DNA of 64,000 bases from Saturnia japonica (GCA_033032175.1 CM065310.1:4836001-4900000); one strand, 5' to 3'; positions 22,321-33,163 are shown, counted from the stretch's first letter. Notes: generated from the letters alone by a model not told the origin. Numbers and translations: made by a program.

Positions 22321-23388
22321 TAAGATCCCGTTCTGTCCGACTAAGTCGCGGCCACCATACATATAGTAAAAACCACACCATAATGACTCGTTTATGGACG
22401 TCACATTTCGGGATCACTCACTGCATATCCAGTTTCAATTTACGCAGCACGATATGTTAGCGGCGACTGGCGATGCATTCTTGATCTATTGGTGATGATA
22501 CCATTATTTATGGATTCTACTGATCATTTGCCGTAGTACTAAAAACCGACTCAATAAAAAAGTTACATAAATCAAGTATTACAAGCATACTGCCTTTCAA
22601 TACGATAAAGATAAAAAGGATAAAGAAGGGCTGATGAACGTTTTAACCGTGAATTACAATACACTTGTGATTCCATTATCTATGCCTTTATTAATTATCA
22701 CCATAATTATATTCTTAGAATCCCATTTATGTCTTGCTAGTCCCTTTTTTAGTAAAGAATCCGAGAATTGTATGAGTACTTCAAAACTTAAATTATTATT
22801 TAATTAAAAACTCACAAAGATTAATACAAAAATGTCTTACGTAGGAGCTACACCAATTAAATTTATCCTTTTTTCTTTTAAAATGCGTCTCTACCGTTGT
22901 GTGTTGGTAATTTTATGAGTTCTCCTATATTATCTCGTATATTAATCTATGGTTATGAGAACTAATGTTGGTAAGCGGGGAGGAATACCATCCACGTTAA
23001 ATTTATTCAAGCAATTCTCAACCTTGTCGCCGCCTAACTAAGATGTTTTTATAAATGTAGAAGCGTTACCCGCGCTCTATTTTGGCAATATTTAAGTTAG
23101 GTAATTGCCTGAGATTTTCTTAGTCACGTATTATCCAGTGCCATGTTTGCACGTCAATACAGCTTAGAAAATACATTCAGTTCGTTCTAAAAAAAAATAA
23201 CAATAAGTCTTTCATAATCTTGCCCTTTCTGCATACTGTATAATTGAAAGCATTATTTATAGTTTGTGTGTATAGTTTAATTACGCTGTTTCTTAGTGCC
23301 ATGAATTTGGCATATAACGTGTCTATATATAAAATGTCATTGTCACCGAAGCACTCGTGTTGTCTGTTGTTCTCAATTCCCGTACTTG
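22321..23388. other. Intergenic, no gene recognised
   Basis: AT-rich DNA leading up to the BEL/Pao insertion. No feature recognised. Confidence 0.4.
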
Positions 23389-23393
23389 CCTAC
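23389..23393. other. Target-site duplication, left copy (cctac)
   Basis: CCTAC immediately precedes the left LTR and recurs immediately after the right LTR at 31430-31434. Five base pairs is the usual BEL/Pao duplication length. Confidence 0.9.
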
Positions 23394-24584
23394 TAAAATA
23401 AGCGCGGACCCGAAGCGGAGCCGGCCGCCTATTATACAATGTGCTACGTCAATCTATACAGAGCGGGACCGCGCACCGAGGGCGCGAACGCGACGGAAAC
23501 GATTCCCTCGTACTCTGTATATAACTGACGGCGGATAACACGCTACGGTAACCAGCTGTCTGAAAACCAATGCGTGCGAGCCCCTCTCACTACGTGCGAC
23601 CAACCCTGTTCACACCCGAAACTACTAGGCGTGAAGAGGGCGAAACATCAAGATACACACACGCAGTGAGGTGCCTGCTGGTAGGCGCGGCGATGACGTA
23701 GCACGGAGCGGAATGGACTGGGTCGCTGGCGGGTTGAACTTAGTGAAGATGCGAAGAAATGACACACAGGCACCACAATAATATTTGCTGTATTCTTCAA
23801 GACAATACACTTTGTTAATACTATATCTTCTGGGTACGGTTACTTCCAGTTTCTTGAGTCTTGAGTCTTGAGTATTGATTCTTCAATTTGTGGTACCCGT
23901 GTGCGCTCGTTTGCCCCGGCAGAACGCCTTTTATATGGTTTGCCGGAGAGCGAGACGGACGATGGCGTCTCTATCCGTACAGCTCATTACCAAACTTGGG
24001 TGTGGTCCGTTAACCGCGGTAATGCGCAGTGGTTGCAATATTGCTGTCTCTGTCTATTATTATTATTACTTGTATACAGAATACAATAAATTGTTAATAT
24101 CTCTAATTACAGTTATTCAATTACAATAAAAACTATTTCACATCAATGTAGACACAAATACCTATTCAAAAACACTAACTTTGACATTATAGGTTAATAA
24201 ACACGGGAGATATAAAGCATTAAACATTGCAACCTTAAAACGTCTTGCGACTCGTTACATACGCACTATTTGAGCTTACAAACATTATAAAACACATACA
24301 GAAGGCTATTTTACTTATATAACACAAAACATTACGTATAACTTCTACAAAATATGAATTATTGACAATATATGATTTTAGTACTTTAAGTGATTATTTT
24401 TATTAGATTACGCACATTTTCATGACTTATATATTGTTCTTACATACCTACACGCTATAGTAACATATTCAAAACATTAGAAACATTTAATTATTGATCG
24501 TTTGTGCAAATTATTCATCCTTACAACTTATATTTACAAATGTTATTCTTATATCATTACGCTTAGGCTTATGCGTCGCTAACA
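23394..24584 (-). repeat. BEL/Pao 3' LTR (element orientation)
   Basis: The copy at lower coordinates is the downstream LTR because the element is on the minus strand. It encodes the last 24 codons and the stop of gag-pol (24584-24511). A short repeat of 'cttgag' units lies at about 23855-23875. Confidence 0.95.
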
Positions 24585-27500
24585 GTCTCCCCCCAGTGTA
24601 CGCTCCGTCGTGCACTCCAAATTGATGTCGCGACGTTGCAGGCACGATGACGATGAGTCTCGACGTGGGACGCCTCAGCACACCTCCTCTCGAGGTCCGG
24701 ACGTCCGCCACACGTGTTCTGCCATCTGGGCCGGGGTAGCTGGCGACGACTTCGCCTCGCGGCCAGGTGTTGCGTGGTAGGGAAGCATCGGCGATGATGA
24801 CTATATCGCCTCGTTGCGGTTGTGGAGCCTCTCTCCCGCTGATCTTCCGTGGCATGAGCGTTGGTAGATACTCACGCAGCCACCTCCTCCAGAAGTGGTC
24901 CGCCAGACGTTGCGATGTTTTCCAATCGGCCCGGCCGATGAGTGTGTGCTCGTCGAAGCTTCCGACGACCGATGAACCGCAGGAACGACCTATAAGGAAG
25001 TGGTTAGGGGTTAAAGCTTCCTCATCTTCCGGGCTAGCGCTCAGGTGAGTGAGCGGGCGTGAATTGACGGTGTGCTCCACTTCCGTGAGCAGGGTGTGCA
25101 GCACTTCTTCTGGCGGGCTTCCCTCGTTCAGGATCGCGGAGAGGGCCGTTTTGACGGTTCGCACCATTCGTTCCCAGGCGCCTCCCATGTGTGGCGCGCC
25201 GGGTGGTATGAACTTCCAGGTGATGCCTTCATGACTTGCCGCTTCAGCCAGCTCGGATTTTTTCAATTTCGACATTTCGTCACGCAGCTCGCGATCTGCA
25301 CCAATGAAGTTTGTGCCATTATCACTATACATTACCCGCGGGTTCCCTCGCCGGGCAGACATGCGACGTAGCGCCATGATCATGGAGCTGGTACTTAATG
25401 AAGGCACTAATTCAAGGTGTATCGCGCGCGTCGTTAAACAGGTGAAGAGGGCCCCCCATCGCTTCTCTCTTCGCCGGCCAATGGTAACGTGCATAGGGCC
25501 GAAATAATCGACCGCGGTGCACGTAAACGGATGCGCCCCGTGTTGCAACCGTTCGGCGGGTAGATCTCCCGTTGGCGGCAATTGTGGCTTCTCTTTCCTG
25601 ATGCGGCACCATTGACACTCGTGTAGCACTTTTTTCACAGAATTCCGTAGCCCAAGAATCCAGTACGTTTGTCGCAGCTCGTTCACGACGGTCGCATGGT
25701 TGGCGTGGCAGAATTTTCGATGATAGCGATCGATGAGTAGGCGAGCGATTTTATGTTTCCCGTCTAGGACCGCCAAGTTTCCGCTACTCATGTTCATTTT
25801 CCGTGTTCTGTCTCGCAACCGAATGATGCCGTGTTCATCGAGTTGGACGTCTATTTTCTTCAGTTTGCTACCTGTCTTGATGGGTAAGTTTTTCCGTAAA
25901 CATTCCATCTCGTCCCCGAATGCATCCAGTTGACTGTGGTGTAGTAGGGCTAGTTCGGCCCGCTGTAAACAACGATCGGGTATTGGTATAAACTTCGTTG
26001 TATTTTCTTGAGTCTTCTTTGTTCGGACGGTTTTCTTGGTTTCTTTTTTCTTATGTGGCTTCCACTCGCTATCGCGCGCGACGTTCACGACGCGACCTTT
26101 CTTACACAGTTCTGTAAATTGGAATATTCTCGCCACGGTTCGCAGTAGTTTTATCCAACTTGAAAATCGTTCCGGACTCGGTAGTGTGTCGTCGTTTCTT
26201 GTGCGCGTGGTAAGTACAGTCGCAGATTTCCTTTCTTCATCCGATACTTGGTCGCACTTTCCCAAGCGTTTCTGCGGCCAATCCGCTTCTGGCCGATGAA
26301 GAAAATCTGGACCGACGAACCATTTTGAGTCTTCACTGAACCCATTTGGTACTCCCCGGGTGGCTATGTCCGCCGGGTTTTCGCGTGTCGGCACCCACCT
26401 CCACTCGTGTGGCTTCGAAATCTCTTCGATGGCTGCCAACCTGTGGGCCACGAACGGTTTGAAGCGGCGCGGATCGGCTTTCATCCACTGCAGTACTGTG
26501 CTCGAGTCTGACCAGTAGAATTTGTCCGTAGTTTTTAGTTCCAGTTCTTCAGTGATTGTGTTGGCCAGCCTCGCTCCCAGTAGTGCAGCCTGTAATTCTA
26601 ATCTGGATATTGTCACGGGTTTGACCGGTGCCACTCTAGCTTTCCCGGAAATCAATGTGACACATACCCCGTTTCCGATCGATCTCCAATAACATGCCGC
26701 TGCATAGGCCGTTTCGCTGGCATTCACAAAGGTGTGCAGCTGCCCCGCTCCCATGGACGGCGTCAGACAGCGTGGAATTTTCATATCGCGTAGCGTGGAC
26801 AAACTGTTGATGTAATCGCGCCATTGATGATGAGCCTCTTCCCCTATGCTCTCATCCCAGTCAGTTCCGGTTCTCCACAGGGTTTGAATTAGCCGTTTTC
26901 CCTGTATAAGAATAGGCGCGACCAGTCCTAGCGGGTCGAAGGTGGACATCACTGCGCTAGTGACTTCGCGTTTTGTCGGCGCTCTCTGGTTCTGTATGAC
27001 GTCACTCGGTGTGTTTCGGAGGTTATTGTTGAACGCTAAACAATCCTCTCCGACTAGCCAGCGTAGTCCGAGCGTTTTTTCCTCGTTGTCGCCTATGTGG
27101 ATTTCTTGTGGGGATGTTTCGTTTTCTGCCAGGTTGCTTAGTAGTTGCGCGTCGTTGCTCGCCCATTGCCGCAGTTCGAATCCCGCCTTCCTATGGATCG
27201 CCTCGACCGCCTTCGCGGTTTCTATAGCTTGCGTGCTTGATGTGAAGCTCTGCAGGTAGTCATCCATGTAGTGATTTCGGACGATCGCTTGGGCCGCTTC
27301 CGGGTGTGTCGCTTTGAAATCTTCTGCATTCCGGTTCTTGACGTAGATGGCGGTAGCTGGTGATGACGCGGCCCCGAAGATTACCGACGCCATTCGGTAT
27401 TCGGTCGGCTTCGACGACCGGTCATCTCCTCGCCATAAGAATCGCAGGCTGTCGCGATCCTCTTCGCGCACGCGGATCTGCAGAAACATTTCTCTAATAT

Positions 27501-30198
27501 CGGCGACCACTGCGATCGGCCCCTGCCGGAATCGCAACAGGACTCCGAACAGCGACTGCAGTAGGTCGGGTCCCGGGAGCAGCGCGTCGTTTAAGCACTT
27601 GCCGTCGTATTTAGCTGCGGCGTCAAATACGAGGCGTGTTTTTCTCTTCTGCGGGTGCACCACGGCAAAGTGCGGCAAGTAGAATGTTCTACCCGGTGTG
27701 GCTTCAGTCGGTGCCTTCTCGGCATATCCACTGTCGAGTAGGTTCTGAATTTGTTTCGTATATTCCCCCTTTAGTGCGGCATCTTTTTCGAGCTTCTTTT
27801 CTATGCCGTTCAGACGATGACGAACCATTGCGTAATTGTTCGGCAAGGTTTCCTCGTCGCTCTTCCACAAGAGACCTGACTCGAACCTTCCGTCGGGTCG
27901 TCTCTTGGTGGTGTTGTGGAGGATTTTAAGGGCTCTCCCATCGGCATCGTTGGTGGGGCGGCGCTGCTGCACCCCGATGGACTCTAGCTCGAAGTGGCTC
28001 TTGATTAATTTTTCTATGTCGGCCTCTTCACTCACGTTGTTTACGTGGTTGACGAATTTCACCGGCGTAGAGTCACTCGTAGCGCAGCAACCGTGTAGTA
28101 CCCATCCCAGACTGGTGAGAGAAGCAACTGGTTGGTTCGGCTTCCCCTTGATGATCTTTCTTGATACAATCATCTCCCAGTTGTCTTGCCCGATGAGTAG
28201 AGCCGGCCTCTCTTTACTGTAGACGAGCTCGCTTCGGTTTTTCAGATGCGCACACTTGTTTATGGTTTCTATACTCACATGTTGCGGCGACAACTTCAGG
28301 CTGGTTACGGTCCGGACTCCTTTCAATAGGCGCTTGTCCCGCCGGTGAGCTCCTTTAATTTTGATGTCGATTATTTGAGAGTCCTTCCTCTCAACGAGCT
28401 TTCCCCCGACGGTCTCTAGGATGAGCAGGTCTTCCTTGCCCGAGGCTCCGATCTCTTGAGCCACGGCGTTGTCCAGCAGTGACACGGTTGACCCCTCATC
28501 AAGTAGCGCGAGCACACGAGCGGAGCCGGCCGGTCCGAACACGTCCACCGGAATCATTTTGAGGTAAACCTCTTTCCCGTCCGCGGCGGCGTACACAGTT
28601 TTGATAGTGGCCTCTTCATTATCGCCCTGTGTTTGTGTTTGTGGTTGCGGTTGCGGTCGCGGCGCGGGTTTTTCCGGCGGCGCTTGTGCCGCTTGACGAA
28701 CTGCGTGTAACATTATGTGGTGTTGCCGTCCACACTTACGGCAAGACGGCCCTTTACAAGTGTTCTTCGAATGTTTCTGACGCAAACACATAAAACACAA
28801 TTTTTTATTTTTCACGATTACCCACCTGTCTTCGGTTGTCGATTCCCGAAACTGTTTGCATTCAGTTATCCAGTGCTCGCGACTTTCACAATTTGCACAA
28901 TATTTCTTGCCACTGGGTATTGTTTGTTGGCCTCTGTTCTCTTCGGTTCGCGCGGTGTGCACACGCCGGTTGAACCGTTTTGCAGGTGCTTCCACTGGCG
29001 CGAACGTCGCCCACATGTCCGCTTCGTTTTCAAGGAATTTTCTCAAGTTCACTAGCACTGGATCTTCTGTGTGCGTCTTGACATAATCAAACCACCTGAT
29101 CCGCAATGATGGTGATAATTTCTGAACAATGTCTCGACTTACCTGCGGTGAGCAGAGGTACTCCGGTTTCCGTAGAGCGCTTATTGTGGCGACGGCGTTG
29201 CTAACTCGACTGGCGAACGCGCATATCTCGTCACAAGATTCCCCTATGTGAGGTAACTTTTCTATGGCGGCTAATTCGGCTAGGACGAAACGTTCCGGAT
29301 TCCCGTACCTCCTCTCCAATGTTGCGATGACTTCTTCAGGATCATGGGCTGTGTATAACATTTGTCGCACACTCTCTTTCGCAGTGCCGTGTATGGAGTA
29401 CCTCAGGCGAGCCATATTCTGTGTGTCGCTAAATTGTGCGACAGAATCCCGATATGTTCTCAGGAACGGTAACCAGTCTTCCGATGCTCCATTGAAGCTA
29501 AGCAGATCGGCATACTTCGACGGTGCGGCTGGTACGACGGCTCGTGTTGAGGCTTGCACGGCGGTGACCATTTTATCGGCAATTTTCTCAATGTCACTTA
29601 CCTTGACATAGGCCTCCTGTGTTTTTTCGCAGTCCTGTTTCTCCATGATGGTTGCACTTTGGTTTATCCACTGCTCGATGTGTGTGGATTGCAGTTCGCG
29701 TTTGATGTCTTCGTCATCGATCTCCTCTTCAGATTGACATTGGACCATTTCCAGTTCAATCTCGGCCAGCGCGGCAGCTAACTTGGCTATTTCCAATTTT
29801 TTCCTCGCCTCTAGTTCCGCCATACGGGATTTTGACGATCTCACTGACCTTGATTTTATCGACCTGGCGCGCTGTGCCGCAGGAACGCACGGTGGGGCTG
29901 TTCTCCCTCCAATGTCCCTGGACGCCTTTGCTGCGGGCACTGTAGGAACGCACGGTGGGGCCTCCTCGCTCCCTCCAATGTTCCTGGGTGCTGGTGTTCT
30001 TGTGTCTTGCGACGCGGCGGCGGCGGTTGCAGCGCGTGTGCGGATCGACGAAGTCGAAGGTACTGTTTTTCTGGTGGTGGCGGACGTGGCGGTAGCCGAA
30101 CTTGTTTCTGTCGGCGTGTTCAACGACCAATCTGTGGTCGTGGTTTCACTGTCGTCCTTGCGACTCGACGTAGGCGACCGTACTGTAGGCATTTTCAC
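24511..30198 (-). CDS. BEL/Pao Gag-Pol polyprotein, 1895 aa
   Basis: One uninterrupted frame encodes the whole element protein. Residues 120-160 are charged and helix-prone. Residues about 225-380 match the Gag-like DUF1759 type (FNGASEDW, FLRTYRDS). CCHC knuckles lie at C434-C437-H442-C447 and C468-C471-H476-C481, with a third cysteine/histidine cluster at 486-498. The aspartic protease (DUF1758 type) has ALLDEGS, with the Asp at 567. Reverse transcriptase has VVADIREMF (D900) and YMDD (977-980). RNase H keeps E1201, D1231 and D1277 but has Asn at 1159, where an Asp is expected in the HxFxDAS motif. Integrase has an HHCC finger (H1493, H1498, C1528, C1531) and a DDE triad (D1564, D1626, E1676). 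A DUF5641-type tail lies at about 1770-1855. The ATG at 30198 is only about 15 nt from the primer-binding site. The frame ends inside the 3' LTR. Confidence 0.96.
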   Translation of the reverse strand: MKMPTVRSPTSSRKDDSETTTTDWSLNTPTETSSATATSATTRKTVPSTSSIRTRAATAAAASQDTRTPAPRNIGGSEEAPPCVPTVPAAKASRDIGGRTAPPCVPAAQRARSIKSRSVRSSKSRMAELEARKKLEIAKLAAALAEIELEMVQCQSEEEIDDEDIKRELQSTHIEQWINQSATIMEKQDCEKTQEAYVKVSDIEKIADKMVTAVQASTRAVVPAAPSKYADLLSFNGASEDWLPFLRTYRDSVAQFSDTQNMARLRYSIHGTAKESVRQMLYTAHDPEEVIATLERRYGNPERFVLAELAAIEKLPHIGESCDEICAFASRVSNAVATISALRKPEYLCSPQVSRDIVQKLSPSLRIRWFDYVKTHTEDPVLVNLRKFLENEADMWATFAPVEAPAKRFNRRVHTARTEENRGQQTIPSGKKYCANCESREHWITECKQFRESTTEDRWVIVKNKKLCFMCLRQKHSKNTCKGPSCRKCGRQHHIMLHAVRQAAQAPPEKPAPRPQPQPQTQTQGDNEEATIKTVYAAADGKEVYLKMIPVDVFGPAGSARVLALLDEGSTVSLLDNAVAQEIGASGKEDLLILETVGGKLVERKDSQIIDIKIKGAHRRDKRLLKGVRTVTSLKLSPQHVSIETINKCAHLKNRSELVYSKERPALLIGQDNWEMIVSRKIIKGKPNQPVASLTSLGWVLHGCCATSDSTPVKFVNHVNNVSEEADIEKLIKSHFELESIGVQQRRPTNDADGRALKILHNTTKRRPDGRFESGLLWKSDEETLPNNYAMVRHRLNGIEKKLEKDAALKGEYTKQIQNLLDSGYAEKAPTEATPGRTFYLPHFAVVHPQKRKTRLVFDAAAKYDGKCLNDALLPGPDLLQSLFGVLLRFRQGPIAVVADIREMFLQIRVREEDRDSLRFLWRGDDRSSKPTEYRMASVIFGAASSPATAIYVKNRNAEDFKATHPEAAQAIVRNHYMDDYLQSFTSSTQAIETAKAVEAIHRKAGFELRQWASNDAQLLSNLAENETSPQEIHIGDNEEKTLGLRWLVGEDCLAFNNNLRNTPSDVIQNQRAPTKREVTSAVMSTFDPLGLVAPILIQGKRLIQTLWRTGTDWDESIGEEAHHQWRDYINSLSTLRDMKIPRCLTPSMGAGQLHTFVNASETAYAAACYWRSIGNGVCVTLISGKARVAPVKPVTISRLELQAALLGARLANTITEELELKTTDKFYWSDSSTVLQWMKADPRRFKPFVAHRLAAIEEISKPHEWRWVPTRENPADIATRGVPNGFSEDSKWFVGPDFLHRPEADWPQKRLGKCDQVSDEERKSATVLTTRTRNDDTLPSPERFSSWIKLLRTVARIFQFTELCKKGRVVNVARDSEWKPHKKKETKKTVRTKKTQENTTKFIPIPDRCLQRAELALLHHSQLDAFGDEMECLRKNLPIKTGSKLKKIDVQLDEHGIIRLRDRTRKMNMSSGNLAVLDGKHKIARLLIDRYHRKFCHANHATVVNELRQTYWILGLRNSVKKVLHECQWCRIRKEKPQLPPTGDLPAERLQHGAHPFTCTAVDYFGPMHVTIGRRREKRWGALFTCLTTRAIHLELVPSLSTSSMIMALRRMSARRGNPRVMYSDNGTNFIGADRELRDEMSKLKKSELAEAASHEGITWKFIPPGAPHMGGAWERMVRTVKTALSAILNEGSPPEEVLHTLLTEVEHTVNSRPLTHLSASPEDEEALTPNHFLIGRSCGSSVVGSFDEHTLIGRADWKTSQRLADHFWRRWLREYLPTLMPRKISGREAPQPQRGDIVIIADASLPRNTWPRGEVVASYPGPDGRTRVADVRTSRGGVLRRPTSRLIVIVPATSRHQFGVHDGAYTGGRLLATHKPKRNDIRITFVNISCKDE
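24587..24594 (-). other. BEL/Pao polypurine tract
   Basis: GGGGGGAG on the coding strand, two bases before the 3' LTR, fits a plus-strand primer. It is also translated as part of the gag-pol frame. Confidence 0.8.
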
Positions 30199-30212
30199 TG
30201 TTCACTGGACCC

Positions 30213-30234
30213 AATCCGGCTATTCGAAGGACCA
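30213..30234 (-). other. BEL/Pao primer-binding site, tRNA-Tyr type
   Basis: On the coding strand TGGTCCTTCGA is followed by ATA and then GCCGGATT. The two parts are complementary to the 3' end of insect tRNA-Tyr as I recall it (AATCCGGC then TCGAAGGACCA). A 3-nt insertion splits the match. It lies four bases after the 5' LTR. Confidence 0.75.
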
Positions 30235-30238
30235 ACAC

Positions 30239-31429
30239 TAAAATAAGCGCGGACCCGAAGCGGAGCCGGCCGCCTATTATACAATGTGCTACGTCAATCT
30301 ATACAGAGCGGGACCGCGCACCGAGGGCGCGAACGCGACGGAAACGATTCCCTCGTACTCTGTATATAACCGACGGCGGATAACACGCTACGGTAACCAG
30401 CTGTCTGGAAACCAGTGCGTGCGAGCCCCTCTCACTACGTGCGACCAACCCTGTTCACACCCGAAACTACTAGGCGTGAAGAGGGCGAAACATCAAGGTA
30501 CACACACGCAGTGAGGTGCCTGCTGGTAGGCGCGGCGATGACGTAGCACGGAGCGGAATGGACTGGGTCGCTGGCGGGTTGAACTTAGTGAAGATGCGAA
30601 GAAATGACACACAGGCACCACAATAAAATTTGCTGTATTCTTCAAGACAATACACTTTGTTAATACTATATCTTCTGGGTACGGTTACTTCCAGTTTCTT
30701 GAGTCTTGAGTCTTGAGTATTGATTCTTCAATTTGTGGTACCCGTGTGCGCTCGTTTGCCCCGGCAGAACGCCTTTTATATGGTTTGCCGGAGAGCGAGA
30801 CGGACGATGGCGTCTCTATCCGTACTGCTCATTACCAAACTTGGGTGTGGTCCGTTAACCGCGGTAATGCGCAGTGGTTGCAATATTGCTGTCTCTGTCT
30901 ATTATTATTATTACTTGTATACAGAATACAATAAATTGTTAATATCTCTAATTACAGTTATTCAATTACAATAAAAACTATTTCACATCAATGTAGACAC
31001 AAATACCTATTCAAAAACACTAACTTTGACATTATAGGTTAATAAACACGGGAGATATAAAGCATTAAACATTGCAACCTTAAAACGTCTTGCGACTCGT
31101 TACATACGCACTATTTGAGCTTACAAACATTATAAAACACATACAGAAGGCTATTTTACTTATATAACACAAAACATTACGTATAACTTCTACAAAATAT
31201 GAATTATTGACAATATATGATTTTAGTACTTTATGTGATTATTTTTATTAGATTACGCACATTTTCATGACTTATATATTGTTCTTACATACCTACACGC
31301 TATAGTAACATATTCAAAACATTAGAAACATTTAATTATTGATCGTTTGTGCAAATTATTCATCCTTACAACTTATATTTACAAATGTTATTCTTATATC
31401 ATTACGCTTAGGCTTATGCGTCGCTAACA
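30239..31429 (-). repeat. BEL/Pao 5' LTR (element orientation)
   Basis: The upstream LTR, presumably holding the promoter for the gag-pol transcript. It has the same length as the partner LTR (1191 bp). Differences I saw include 30371, 30408, the region near 30498, 30628, 30826 and 31234. Confidence 0.95.
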
Positions 31430-31434
31430 CCTAC
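31430..31434. other. Target-site duplication, right copy (cctac)
   Basis: Matches the left copy at 23389-23393. Confidence 0.9.
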
Positions 31435-31519
31435 AGTTTGGCAGATTTATGACGACCTTTGTTACTGCACAACTTCTTAGAGCTGTAGCGTCCAGTTATA
31501 TAGTTTTTTATCATTCCTC

Positions 31520-31637
31520 AACAAATAGGCTATAAAATGAAAAACTCTATTCAAATCTGACTGATAGTTCCAAAGACTAACACGTTTATACAAACAATCT
31601 TTTCAGTTTTTTATATTTATACATAAGTATAGATTGT
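31520..31637 (-). repeat. Lepidopteran dispersed repeat
   Basis: Plus-strand 'caaatctgactgatagttcc' followed by 'ataagtatagatt' at the right edge. Same family as 13080-13191. Confidence 0.5.
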
Positions 31638-31680
31638 AATAGGTTACAATGAAATAAAGTTTAACTTAGTTAATACTTAT

Positions 31681-31942
31681 ACATTCATACATACCACCAA
31701 GTCTGTATCCCCGAAGGGTTAGGCAGAGGTATACTAATAACGTACATTCACAGTTCGCCGAGTATGTTTTTTAGGTCTCATGTAATAGGGGGCGAGCCTA
31801 ATGCTATTAATCGGGCATAAAGCCAAACTTCGAGCTACTACTAAGAATTTTATAGAAAAAACCCATTAACACTTTGAATCGAACCCAGGACCTCGATCAT
31901 AGCAGTCGCGCTTACGACAACTAGGCTAATGAGGCCGCCTTC
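31681..31942 (-). mobile_element. tRNA-derived SINE, near full length
   Basis: Complete tail, body and head, with 'cctagttgtcgtaagcgcgac' as A-box region on the minus strand. A small deletion removes part of the spacer between the B-box region and the body (around 31875). Confidence 0.8.
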
Positions 31943-32287
31943 CTTATATCTATATAATTTACGAATAACATAAAATTTTAAGCTAATTATTTATATTTAA
32001 ATTTAAAATTCTTTACATATCTTTATAACAACTTTGACCTGATTTTGTTTAAACTACTTACGTAATTTTCTAAAATTAACACTGTATCCCTAATCAAGTT
32101 ACAATCTAAACGCCCTTTGATCGTTCAACCTTACTGCTTTCCTATATCAAATTACCACCCTTTAACCCTTATTTATAAATAACAACTCTTCTCTTGATAA
32201 TCGATGCGTTGATAATGTAATTTAATATTTAATGAAACGGTTAAGGATTTAAGTAACTGGTTAGTACTTAATATATATATATATATA

Positions 32288-32690
32288 CTAGCCGCTGGCG
32301 TGGTTTACAGAATGCATATACAATGTATACAGGCTTGAATCATGCCGGAGGCCGGTTATGTCAAAGGTAAAATTGCTTATTGTGAGTGATCTACAGAAGA
32401 CAGACATATTATGCTCTTGCTGTCTTTCATGTAGTTCTTTTCAATATCTATAGTTACCTATGTGGTACATTAATTTGATATATCTCTTATGGTTTCCTCA
32501 GCGTAAGCCATTTAAGCACCCAAAAAGCGTCTTTTTCCCGAATTATTTCACCTTTATTGTTTCTGCATATTTCATATTTTAGATAACATAGCTATGAATT
32601 GAAATTAAAACTATGTAAATTGGATAAGTTGTTCTCGCGTAAAAGGAAAATAAACGGACAGACAAAGCGACGTGGTTTTATAATATGTAT
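32288..32690 (-). repeat. Dispersed repeat with Helitron-like CTAG end
   Basis: CTAG lies at the left edge (32288-32291) after a (TA)n run. The interior shares 'aatttgatatatctcttatggttt' and 'cagcgtaagccatttaagc' with 35559-35960 and, in reverse orientation, with 326-876. Confidence 0.5.
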
Positions 32691-32896
32691 ATCAAAGTCT
32701 TACTTACTTTTTGTATATAGTATCACGATAAAGTTAATCCACTATGTCTGATAGTAAGTCTACTATGTTTGAAAGTAAACACAGAATAATTAAAAACCAA
32801 CAGTGGTAAGGTAACCTACTAACTACATATACACTATCTGACAAGTCAAAAAGGAATCACTATAACACGTTTATCATGTACATGGTGGTCGTTAAT

Positions 32897-33163
32897 TGCC
32901 TCGTTAGCCTAGTGGTCGTAAGCGCGACTGCTATGGGCGAGGTCCTGGGTTCGAATCCCAGGTCGAGTAAAGTGTTATTGGGGTTTTCCTATGAAATTCT
33001 CAGTAGCAGCTCGGAGTTTGGTTTCGTGACCGATTAATGGCAATGGCAACATGGGACCTAAAACATACTCGGCGAACTGTGGGTTTACTAATGTACATTA
33101 ATTAGTACACCTCTGCCTAACCCTTCGGGGAATACAAGCGTGAATGGTATATATGTTATGTGG
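32897..33163 (+). mobile_element. tRNA-derived SINE, best preserved copy
   Basis: The pol III promoter is intact in appearance: 'gttagcctagtggtcg' as A-box region and GGTTCGAATCC (32948-32958) as B box. The body 'cagctcggagtttgg' is followed by the 'cccttcggggaatacaagcg' tail and a 'tatatgttatg' end. It is the only copy here, with that at 55956-56192, on the plus strand. I do not treat its head as a tRNA gene because no acceptor stem or intact cloverleaf is evident. Confidence 0.88.

Larger units (their letters stand above)
23394..31429 (-). mobile_element. Full-length BEL/Pao LTR retrotransposon
   Basis: An 8036-bp element on the minus strand. Two 1191-bp LTRs (23394-24584 and 30239-31429) flank a single gag-pol frame and are themselves flanked by a cctac duplication. 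The LTRs start TGTTAGCG on the coding strand. By eye they differ at only about seven positions, so insertion is recent. The primer-binding site lies at 30213-30234 and a GGGGGGAG polypurine tract at 24587-24594. No env-like frame follows pol. GC content is far above the surroundings. With no stop or frameshift it may be autonomous, subject to one RNase H residue described separately. Confidence 0.97.

Noticed and set aside
21968..22417. 149-codon minus-strand open frame
   Set aside because: It lies across the GC-rich LINE 3' segment and its poly(A) run (read as a phenylalanine run). No domain is visible.
23625..24129. Small open frames within the left BEL LTR (repeated at 30470-30974)
   Set aside because: They occur in both LTRs because the LTRs are duplicates. 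No protein motif or start context supports them.
24767..30246. Many plus-strand open frames opposite the BEL gag-pol gene
   Set aside because: They are mirror frames of a GC-rich coding sequence. The minus-strand frame has all the retroelement domains.
32897..32970. tRNA gene in the SINE head
   Set aside because: A and B boxes are present, but the acceptor stem does not pair and the sequence continues into a SINE body found in eight copies.
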